In this document: in pieces, positions 7,754 to 14,313 of the stretch
How positions within the stretch are numbered: the first letter of the stretch is position 1
Layout of the letters: every line of letters starts with the position of its first letter
Assembly: GCA_020060765.1 (NCBI GenBank)
Contig: JAGUZQ010000098.1
Span: 59,137-123,136, forward strand
DNA length: 64,000 nucleotides
Source: Planctomycetota bacterium
Lineage (GTDB): Bacteria > Planctomycetota > SZUA-567
Direction of reading: 5' to 3'
The notes under the pieces: generated by a model
The model's database searches: none
What the model saw: only the letters and a program-made list of their open reading frames with translations
What the model was told of the DNA's origin: nothing
Position numbers and translations under genes: made by a program

Positions 7754-8386
7754 ATGGAATACAGCGCCAACGAAAACGCGGTCGCGGTCAAGACCGGCGA
7801 CAAATGGATTCTGAAACCGGTGTGCGGCAACGGGTGTTTCTCCGCCCCGGCCAACGCGGTGGCGGTGCGGGCGGGCGCGGGAGAAATCATCATCCCCGTC
7901 GCGGCGGCGGAGGAGGACGAAAACGCCGTGGCGGTGCGCACGCATTCGGGCGAGAAAATCCTGGTGCCGATCGGCTGCAAGGAAGAGGACGAAGGCGGCT
8001 GCGCCGGCGACGATCCGAAATGCGAGGACTGCCCCTGTTCGGCTTATCTTGCCGAAACTTACACCGTTGCCCTCAGCGGCTTCCCGTCGATCTGCAACGT
8101 CGGCACCTTTAACGGCTCGTGGACGGTGACCTGGGTAAGCGACTGCACCTGGCAGTACGATATTACCGCCTATCATCGCGTGACACTTTATTACAACGGC
8201 ACCTCGTGGGAAGTGCATTGGCGCGTCACCTCGCCCGGCGGCGCGTACGGGCATTTCACCGGCACGCCCTCGGAACAATGCGACCCGACGGCCTGCACCT
8301 ATGCGCATACTTTTTGTTTCGAACCGATGTTCTGCTGGAATCTGTGCAGCGGGGTTTCGGGCTCCGGAACGATTGTGGTTTCGTGA
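7754..8386 (+). CDS. Cys-containing tail fibre-like protein with NAVAV repeats
   Basis: 210 residues from ATG 7754 (gaaaggga site upstream; the frame is open further upstream only through repeat DNA). Three copies of a 16-residue motif, N-A-V-A-V-(K/R)-x4-5-(K/E)-I-x2-P-(V/I), occupy residues 8-23, 34-49 and 57-73. Cysteines cluster between and after them: C24-x3-C28, C75, then CAGDDPKCEDCPC around 84-96. The C-terminal half is a beta-rich domain rich in Trp, Tyr and Cys (GSWTVTWVSDCTWQYDITAYH). It follows the hub gene on the same strand, the usual place of fibre or receptor-binding proteins. It is a possible second target of the downstream radical SAM enzyme. No family recognised. Confidence 0.6.
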   Translation: MEYSANENAVAVKTGDKWILKPVCGNGCFSAPANAVAVRAGAGEIIIPVAAAEEDENAVAVRTHSGEKILVPIGCKEEDEGGCAGDDPKCEDCPCSAYLAETYTVALSGFPSICNVGTFNGSWTVTWVSDCTWQYDITAYHRVTLYYNGTSWEVHWRVTSPGGAYGHFTGTPSEQCDPTACTYAHTFCFEPMFCWNLCSGVSGSGTIVVS

Positions 8387-8387
8387 A

Positions 8388-9287
8388 TTATTCCGGCGCA
8401 GCGCGGGCGCTGACGCCTTTGCGGCTGACAGTCGCGCCGATGACGACCAGCGCGCAGCCCGCCAGCAGCGGCAGGGTGAGGGACTGACCCAGCACCAGGC
8501 AGGTGAACAGGGTGGAGGTGACGGGGATGCCGTAACTGACGGAACCGAGCAGGATCTGGTCGCCGTCCTTCATGCCGATTTCCCAGAAAAAATAGCCCAG
8601 CCCCGACAGGAAAAAAATGGCATATGCCAGGTACGGCGTAAGCGACCAGTCCCACGCGCTGTCCTCGCCGGAGAAAAACCTGAACGCCACGAACGCCGCA
8701 CCCGCGCAGAGTTGGAACAGTGCGACGGCATTAGGTGTACCCGGTCGATTCAACAGTTTGGCAAGATTGGAGTACAGCGCCCACAGCAGCGCCGAACCCA
8801 GCATCAGCGAAAACGCAGGCCACTCCGCCAGCGCCAGCCGGAAAAAACCGGGTTTGCAGATCGAGACAAACAGTCCGCCCAGCGCCAGCGCGGTTCCCGC
8901 CAGCAGCGGCAGCCAGCGCGCGCGGTTGCCCAGAATCGGCACCGACAGCAGCAGGATCAGCGCCGGCCAGAGATAGTTGGCCAGCGCCACCTGCGGCAGC
9001 AATTCCCGCGCGGGCAGCAGACAGGCGATGTTGTAACCCAGCGCGTAAAGCACGAACGGCACTCCGCAGAAAAGCGCGAAACGCGGCGCGACGCGGAAAG
9101 AATGAAACGCGTCCCGCTTGCGGAAACCGTCGAGCGTCGCGAGAAAACAGCCGGAACCAAGATAAAGAACAGAGCAATAGGTGAACAGTCCCAGCTTTTC
9201 CTCCATCAGACGGGTCACGCCGATGGAGGTGGACCAGATCAGGATTGCCAGCAGACCGGCGCCAGTGGCGCGGGCGGAAGAGGTCAT
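8388..9287 (-). CDS. DMT-family (EamA/YddG-like) inner-membrane exporter
   Basis: 299 residues, ATG at 9287. The protein is hydrophobic throughout, with about ten membrane segments in two homologous halves, as in EamA transporters. It begins TGAGLLAILIWSTSIGVTRLMEEKLG and keeps the family feature of a small-residue and Trp-rich first helix; the second half starts near LMLGSALLWALYSNLAKLL. The closest style is YddG, an aromatic amino acid exporter, but the substrate is unproven. It is convergent with the tail fibre-like gene (one base between stops) and divergent from the radical SAM gene, so it splits the island and is probably a separate transcription unit. Confidence 0.8.
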   Translation of the reverse strand: MTSSARATGAGLLAILIWSTSIGVTRLMEEKLGLFTYCSVLYLGSGCFLATLDGFRKRDAFHSFRVAPRFALFCGVPFVLYALGYNIACLLPARELLPQVALANYLWPALILLLSVPILGNRARWLPLLAGTALALGGLFVSICKPGFFRLALAEWPAFSLMLGSALLWALYSNLAKLLNRPGTPNAVALFQLCAGAAFVAFRFFSGEDSAWDWSLTPYLAYAIFFLSGLGYFFWEIGMKDGDQILLGSVSYGIPVTSTLFTCLVLGQSLTLPLLAGCALVVIGATVSRKGVSARAAPE

Positions 9288-9380
9288 GTGTGTTCTCCGG
9301 TTAATGCGCATACAGTTACGCAAGCCGGGAGTATAGCGGGGACGTTTTCGGCAGGCAATGGAAATCGCGCGCAACACCTG

Positions 9381-9408
9381 CTGGATTCCCGCCTTCGCGG
9401 GAATGACG
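9381..9408. repeat. Family A palindrome
   Basis: CTGGATTCCCGC, loop CTTC, GCGGGAATGACG. It lies 88 bases upstream of the radical SAM start codon, in the divergent region between that gene and the exporter. Both this gene and the connector gene have a family A copy upstream and a near-identical AACAAGGAGAA ribosome binding site. Confidence 0.75.
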
Positions 9409-9495
9409 ACCGTAAGATTTATTCTGAAAACAGAACTAAACCATATTGCATTTGCCAGTAAGCCCGTAGGCCAATACGCAAACAAGGAGAAAAAA

Positions 9496-10896
9496 ATGCT
9501 GACACCGTTATGGAGTCACTCGCGCGACCGGTGGCCGACCGTGCCGGTCAAGGCCGAACCGTTCGGGTTCGACGTGGGCGGGAAAAAGTTTCTGTACGAG
9601 CCTAATGACATGCGCCTGTATCTCTGCGACGAGGAAAGTCGGCGCGCGGCGTTAGCCGAGGAAGTCATGACCGCGCGGCCGGTGTTTAATCTGCCTGACG
9701 TGAAACCGCAGATGGCGGTGCTGGTAGTGACGCACGCGTGCCCGTTGCGGTGCCGTTATTGTTTTGCCGAACCGGGCAGTGCAAAAGATGAGCCGGTCGT
9801 CATGTCGCTGGACACGGCAAAACAGGCGGTCGACCTGATTCCGCCAGGGCGCGAATTCACGATCGGCTTCTTCGGGGGCGAACCGCTGGTCGCGCCGGAA
9901 CTGATCCGCGAAACGGTAAAATATGCGCAGGAAGTCGCGCGGGCGCGGGGGACGCGGGCGAAATTTTCCGTCACTACCAACGCGGTTTTGCTGACTGGCG
10001 ATTTGTCGAGATTTTTCGCGGAAAATGAATTCGGCATGATCGTCTCGCTCGACGGGCCGAAACATCTGCACGACGCCGCGCGTCCCCGCGCCGACGGAAG
10101 CGGCTCGTATGACGACACCTTGGCCGGGCTGAAAATGGTTGCGGAATATCCGGCGCTGGCGCGGCGCACGACTTTGCGCGGCACTTTCGACGGCTTGGAA
10201 AATGAATCGTATCTGGTTGAACGCTTGCAGCATCTCAACGAAATCGCCTGGGAATACGGCTTCGGCAACGTGTCGGTCGAACCGGCTGATATTTCCGAAG
10301 GGTGCGGGAAAAAGCCTGCCCGGAAAGCAGATGACGGCGGATGCGGATGCACCTCGATTTGCGCCAATGATTCGTCGGTCTGCGGTGGCAGCGATCATGG
10401 AAGTGAAAAAGTGAAACCGGTCAAGCCTTCAGAAAATTTGTTTGCGGAATACCTGCGTGCGGCGGAATGGTTTGTGCAACAACTGCGCGAGGGGCGCAGC
10501 CCGAAGTTCCATCACCTCACGGTGCGCGCCAAGCGGTTGGCGATGCGTACGCCTGCGCCCTCGGAATGTGGGGCAGGCGTGGGATATTTCGCGGTCGATC
10601 CGGCGGGGAAAATTTTCGCGTGCCACCGGTTGGGCGAATGCGGCGTCGGCGAATTGCCGCACGGCATCGATTGCGCGGCGCAAGCGCAGTGGCGCGACAA
10701 TCGCTATTATCAGCGCGCCTATTGCCCCGAGTGCGGCTTGCGCAACGTCTGCGGCGGCGGGTGCCGTCTTAACTCCATCCATCAATGCGGCGACATCCGC
10801 CAACCCGATCCGCTGGGGTGCTGGATCACGCAGACCTGCTTCCGCGCGGCGGCGTGGGTGCTTGCTGAACTGAAGGTTGACGGGTTGTCGGGTTAA
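9496..10896 (+). CDS. Radical SAM/SPASM peptide-modifying enzyme
   Basis: 466 residues, ATG 9496 after aaggagaaaaaa. The AdoMet-cluster motif is C82-x3-C86-x2-C89 (HACPLRCRYCF); GGEP follows at 127-130. Residues 376-431 form a SPASM domain with C376, C382, C393, C410-x2-C413-x5-C419-x3-C423 and C431, which should bind two further 4Fe-4S clusters. The first 70 residues could be a substrate-recognition (RRE-like) region. Between barrel and SPASM lies an unusual insert with five cysteines (C270, C283, C285, C289, C296). Enzymes of this architecture mature RiPPs and other proteins, forming thioether or C-C bonds (for example SCIFF, ranthipeptide and sactipeptide maturases). No small precursor peptide gene is visible nearby, while a CXXX block lies in the tail hub protein. 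Cofactor chemistry is well supported; the substrate is inferred. Confidence 0.85.
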   Translation: MLTPLWSHSRDRWPTVPVKAEPFGFDVGGKKFLYEPNDMRLYLCDEESRRAALAEEVMTARPVFNLPDVKPQMAVLVVTHACPLRCRYCFAEPGSAKDEPVVMSLDTAKQAVDLIPPGREFTIGFFGGEPLVAPELIRETVKYAQEVARARGTRAKFSVTTNAVLLTGDLSRFFAENEFGMIVSLDGPKHLHDAARPRADGSGSYDDTLAGLKMVAEYPALARRTTLRGTFDGLENESYLVERLQHLNEIAWEYGFGNVSVEPADISEGCGKKPARKADDGGCGCTSICANDSSVCGGSDHGSEKVKPVKPSENLFAEYLRAAEWFVQQLREGRSPKFHHLTVRAKRLAMRTPAPSECGAGVGYFAVDPAGKIFACHRLGECGVGELPHGIDCAAQAQWRDNRYYQRAYCPECGLRNVCGGGCRLNSIHQCGDIRQPDPLGCWITQTCFRAAAWVLAELKVDGLSG

Positions 10897-11151
10897 CGGG
10901 CTGTCGGGTAGATGGGTTGCGGAAATTGTTTGAAAGTGTCAGATCGCCATTTAGAAAACCGCGTCTGCGATAGCTTGGGATATTGCGTTTATGATCGGGA
11001 TGGCGATTGATGCACAGGCAGAATATTCAAGTATGCGGTTTCTGGTGACCCCCTCACCCTAGCCCTCTCCCCCTCAGGGGGAGAGGGGATTGGGGTTCCG
11101 GTTGCCGTTGAATATTCAAGCTATCTACCCGTTACCCGTTTGCCCGTCACT
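10873..11151. repeat. Family E spacer split by a family B element
   Basis: At 10873-10917, overlapping the end of the radical SAM gene, are units such as GGTTGACGGGTTGTCGGG and TTAACGGGCTGTCGGGTAGATGGG; at 11122-11151 the complementary arm reads CTACCCGTTACCCGTTTGCCCG. Between them sit about 120 bases with hairpin potential (a GATCGCCAT / ATGGCGATT pair around 10943-11010) and a family B palindrome at 11038-11091. It is the same spacer type as before the holin-like and hub genes, apparently interrupted by a later insertion. Confidence 0.65.
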
Positions 11152-11168
11152 CTACCGGAGGCATCAGC

Positions 11169-12119
11169 ATGAAAATCGCAATCCTGCGCGAGGCGGGGGG
11201 TCTGGGCGATGTGGTGATGACGGAACCGGCGGTGCGGGGATTGCGGGAAAAATATCCGCGGGCGGAAATCGTTTACGTCGGTTTGCCGGAATATGAATGT
11301 ATTGTGGAAAAGTTTTCCTGTCCGCCTGATGCGTATCTGCCGGTCAGGCGGCAGGAGCGGCGCGATCGCGATGGCGCGGTCAATCCCGCGCGTTGGCCTT
11401 ATCTCCGGGCGGTGGCGGACGCTGATCTGGTTGTCGATTTTTTCTGTCCCGCATTTCGGCACGAGCGCGAGCACCGGCATGAAACATATAAAAGCAGGAT
11501 TGAGCTTTTCTGCGAGACGGCGGGAGTGGAGCCGTCGACGCCTGCGCTGTTTCTGTCAGACAGAAATCGCGAATGGGCGCGCGGTTATCTTTCCGGAAAA
11601 GGCTGGGAGGGGAACAAGGAAACTTTGATTGCGCTCGCTCCCTGGAGTTGCGGCAAACGGCGGACGTGGCCGAAGGAAAAGTGGGTCGAGCTGTCGCGGC
11701 GGTTATGGGAAAGCGGATTGACGCCGTTGTCGTTGCATGCGTTTTCCGAACCGTTGGCGCGAATGACTGGTTTACGGGTTAGCGGCTTGACTCTTGACCG
11801 TGCGGCGGCGGTGTTGTCGTTATGCAAAATGGCGATTGTGAATGATTCTGGCATTCTGCATCTGGCCGAGGCTTTGCAGGTGCAGAGCCTTTCCTTGTGG
11901 GGCAGCACTAATCCGGAAGTGACGCTGGCGCAGTATCCGCTGGCGCGTTTTATCTGGAAACCGGATTCTGACAAAAAACCGCGTCGGTGCCAGGCGCCGT
12001 GCTACTCGCTACGCGGAAGTTGCGATTATCAATCCTGCAGGGAAGGTTGCCGGATTCTGGCGGAGATCGAGCTGGCGGACGTTTTGCGGCAACTCACTAT
12101 CCGACCGGCATCTGCGTAG
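11169..12119 (+). CDS. Glycosyltransferase family 9 (heptosyltransferase-like)
   Basis: 316 residues, ATG 11169 after ccggagg. The N-terminus (KIAILREAGGLGDVVMTEPA) and the later block NDSGILHLAEALQ ... LWGSTNPEV are the two nucleotide-sugar-binding signatures of ADP-heptose:LPS heptosyltransferases. Near the end is C274-x3-C278-x6-C285-x4-C290-x3-C294, a cysteine cluster seen in some GT9 proteins and probably structural. Such enzymes normally extend LPS core in the cytoplasm. Here there is no LPS gene nearby; the gene follows the radical SAM gene and carries the island-specific spacer repeat, so glycosylation of a tail or surface component is possible but unproven. Confidence 0.8.
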   Translation: MKIAILREAGGLGDVVMTEPAVRGLREKYPRAEIVYVGLPEYECIVEKFSCPPDAYLPVRRQERRDRDGAVNPARWPYLRAVADADLVVDFFCPAFRHEREHRHETYKSRIELFCETAGVEPSTPALFLSDRNREWARGYLSGKGWEGNKETLIALAPWSCGKRRTWPKEKWVELSRRLWESGLTPLSLHAFSEPLARMTGLRVSGLTLDRAAAVLSLCKMAIVNDSGILHLAEALQVQSLSLWGSTNPEVTLAQYPLARFIWKPDSDKKPRRCQAPCYSLRGSCDYQSCREGCRILAEIELADVLRQLTIRPASA

Positions 12120-12214
12120 TCGCGCCCTACGACGATGCTAAATATCGCTTACACCGCAGCGATATCAGCATCGCCTCCGGTTGCTCCCACGCATCTGCCT
12201 CGACGGGATGGCGA
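12104..12214. repeat. Family G repeat, long copy with internal stem-loop
   Basis: Ends CCGGCATCTGCGTAGTCGC and GCATCTGCCTCGACGGGATGG, with an inner inverted repeat GATGCTAAATATCGCT / AGCGATATCAGCATC at about 12133-12171. The outer part GGCGATATCG at 12207-12217 can also pair with the inner CGATATC. The beginning overlaps the last codons of the glycosyltransferase. A deleted relative is at 7587-7624. Confidence 0.55.
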
Positions 12215-12336
12215 TATCGTTAGTTTTACGCGGGAGTATTGTACGGGCGTCAGCGTGTATGCAACATGCGGGTGCAAAACGCACCGGCGATAACATAGAT
12301 GAGGGCGATTCATTTCTTTTTACAAGAGGAGCAGAC

Positions 12337-12699
12337 ATGGGTGGAATTTTGGCTTCGTTGGCGCTGCCGGAAGTGCAGACGCTGGGGATGACCGCCATCG
12401 CGGCGGTGTTCGGGTTTTTCAAGCGGCGCGCGGCGGTGAAGAAGTACAACCTCGAACGCGCCATGCAGTGCCTGGAAAGCGGCGTGCAGACGGTTTATGA
12501 CGAATACGTACGCGTGCTCAAAAACGGCGCGGACGACGGCAAGCTGACCGACATCGAACGCAGGCAGGCGCGCGACCTGGCGGTGCAGAAAGCCAAGGAA
12601 TACGCGGCCAGCGACGGCATCGACCTGGCGAAAATCTATGCCGCCGATTATCTGCCGGTACTGGTGGAAAACCTGATCAAGAAAAGCAAGGCGGCGTGA
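12337..12699 (+). CDS. Holin of the LLH type (putative)
   Basis: 120 residues, ATG 12337 after aagagga. A short hydrophobic segment near the N-terminus (LGMTAIAAVFGFF, residues 15-27) is followed by a basic helical region (KRRAAVKKYNLERAMQCLESGVQTVYDEYVRVLK) and a charged tail with repeated Lys/Ala (ARDLAVQKAKEYA), the arrangement of the phage_holin_6 (LLH) family. It closes the tail-like island and would be a lysis or export function. The membrane segment is short for a classical holin, so a membrane-attached accessory role is an alternative. Confidence 0.6.
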   Translation: MGGILASLALPEVQTLGMTAIAAVFGFFKRRAAVKKYNLERAMQCLESGVQTVYDEYVRVLKNGADDGKLTDIERRQARDLAVQKAKEYAASDGIDLAKIYAADYLPVLVENLIKKSKAA

Positions 12700-12740
12700 G
12701 CGGCGGGTCGCTGATTTGCCTGAGCGACGCCTGCACCTTA

Positions 12741-12839
12741 CCTTTTCCCTCTCCCCTTTGGGGGCGAGGGAATTTATTTTCCGCTGTGGTTATGGCACTA
12801 AACTTACGGACGTCATTCCCGCGCAGGCGGGAATCCAGG
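12741..12839. repeat. Degenerate family B and complete family A repeats side by side
   Basis: The 278-base gap between the holin-like gene and the DUF89 gene contains a weak family B hairpin (CCCTCTCCCCTTTGGGGGCGAGGG, about 12747-12770, in two arms) and a full family A palindrome at 12811-12839. Nothing else was recognised in the gap except AT-richer DNA just before 12979. Confidence 0.6.
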
Positions 12840-12978
12840 ATTAGAGTATTCGCGATGGTTGCTGTGCGCTTGCCTGGTTTTCCTGCTCTCGCGGCAGATG
12901 CCGCGTTGCTTCGGCGGGGCGATTGGCGTATAATCTGAGTTACTACAGCTTTGTTTTACCGCAATTACGGGAGTTTGG

Positions 12979-13842
12979 ATGAAGACGTTTTTCGATTGCG
13001 TGCCTTGCTTCGTGCGGCAGGCGCTGGACGCGGCGCGCATGGCGACTGACAACGAGGAGGTGCAGGAAAAAATATTGCGCGAGACCATGCGCGTCGGCGC
13101 GGGGCTGTCTTTCAGCCAGACTCCGCCGGAGATGGGGCGCGAGGTGCATGTGCTGGTGCGCAACCTCACCGGCAACGCCGATCCATATATTAATGTAAAA
13201 CGGGAATTCAACGGCAAGGCGCTGGCCCTGCTGCCGGAAATGAAAAAGCACATGCGACAGGCGCGCGACCGACTGGACGTGGCGGCACGGCTGGCGATCG
13301 CGGGCAACATCATCGACTTCGGCGTCACCGCGCATGTCGGCGATTTTTCGCTGGAAAAGATTATCGAGGATTCGCTGGCGCGCGCTTACGCGGTCGGTCA
13401 TCTGGAAGAACTGCGGCAGGCGTTGGCGGGAGCGAAGAAAATCCTGTATCTCGCCGACAACGCGGGGGAGATCGTGTTCGACCAGTTGCTGCTGGAGGAG
13501 ATCGGCTTTGGCCGGGTGACGGCGGCGGTCAAGGGCGAGCCTATCATTAACGACGCGACGATGGCCGACGCGGAAGAGACGGGGCTGACGAAACTGGTGC
13601 GGGTGATCGACAACGGGGCGGATTATCCGGGCACTGTTTTACGGAAATGTTCCGCCTCTTTTCAGCAGGAGTTCGCCGCCGCCGATCTGGTGATTGCCAA
13701 GGGGCAGGGAAATTACGAGACCTTGAGCGAGGAGAAAAGCCGACGCATCTTTTTCCTGCTCAAGGCGAAGTGCCCGTCGATTGCCCGCGATTTGGGGTGC
13801 GAGATCGGGGGGATTGTGATTAAGGATAATGCGCGGGTTTAG
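12979..13842 (+). CDS. DUF89 / ARMT1-like metal-dependent phosphatase
   Basis: 287 residues from ATG 12979. The protein starts with the C-x2-C pair of the bacterial/archaeal DUF89 branch (FDCVPCFVRQALDAARM) and has the conserved core LYLADNAGEIVFDQLLLEE (residues about 155-173), a second acidic site (VKGEPIINDATMADAE) and the KGQGNYETLSE block. These residues bind a divalent metal and phosphate in characterised members, which act as damage-control phosphatases on phosphometabolites. The response regulator gene follows nine bases after the stop, so they are probably co-transcribed. Confidence 0.85.
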   Translation: MKTFFDCVPCFVRQALDAARMATDNEEVQEKILRETMRVGAGLSFSQTPPEMGREVHVLVRNLTGNADPYINVKREFNGKALALLPEMKKHMRQARDRLDVAARLAIAGNIIDFGVTAHVGDFSLEKIIEDSLARAYAVGHLEELRQALAGAKKILYLADNAGEIVFDQLLLEEIGFGRVTAAVKGEPIINDATMADAEETGLTKLVRVIDNGADYPGTVLRKCSASFQQEFAAADLVIAKGQGNYETLSEEKSRRIFFLLKAKCPSIARDLGCEIGGIVIKDNARV

Positions 13843-13851
13843 GAGATTCCC

Positions 13852-14241
13852 ATGCGGAAGATATTGGTAGTGGACGACGACGCGGATTTCGTGGACGCGA
13901 CGCGGCTGGTTTTGGAAAGCAAGGGCTACCTGATCGAGGTGGCGAATTTTCCCGGCGAGGCGATGAAGGCGTTGCGCGAAAACGTTTACGATCTGGTGGT
14001 GCTGGACGTGATGCTGCCGACCGGCTTCGAGGGGTTTGAAATCGCGCGCGCCATCCGCGAGGATTTGAAACTGCCGAAGCTGCCGATCATTATTCTATCC
14101 AGCGTGCACGAAGAGAAAAACGTGCCCTACCGTTTCCAGCCGGACGAAAACTTCCTTCCCGTCGACGTGGTGCTGGACAAACCGATCAAGCCGGCGCTGC
14201 TGGTGGAGACGGTGGAGCGGCTGCTGGTGGATAACAGATGA
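13852..14241 (+). CDS. Single-domain response regulator
   Basis: 129 residues; a stand-alone CheY-like receiver with acidic pocket D8-D10, phosphoacceptor D52 in LVVLDVMLP, a Ser/Thr switch region (IIILSSVHE) and the conserved Lys in LDKPIKP. There is no output domain, and no histidine kinase is in the window, so it is an orphan receiver. It probably shares a transcript with the DUF89 gene, nine bases upstream. The loop around residues 85-100 (HEEKNVPYRFQPDENFLP) is longer than in CheY, as in receivers that sense or relay to diverged partners. Confidence 0.85.
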   Translation: MRKILVVDDDADFVDATRLVLESKGYLIEVANFPGEAMKALRENVYDLVVLDVMLPTGFEGFEIARAIREDLKLPKLPIIILSSVHEEKNVPYRFQPDENFLPVDVVLDKPIKPALLVETVERLLVDNR

Positions 14242-14313
14242 GTATTGTGAAGTAAATAGACACTTATATAATTATGCAACTGGGTTGTGAATATAACAAT
14301 GCGAGGAATATAT

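Noticed and set aside
7587..12214. Possible diversity-generating retroelement template/variable repeats
   Set aside because: No reverse transcriptase gene, and the differences between family G copies are deletions, not adenine-specific substitutions.
12696..12938. Short frame after the holin-like gene
   Set aside because: It translates family A and B repeats (PFPSPLWGRG, TSFPRRRESR), a common artefact.
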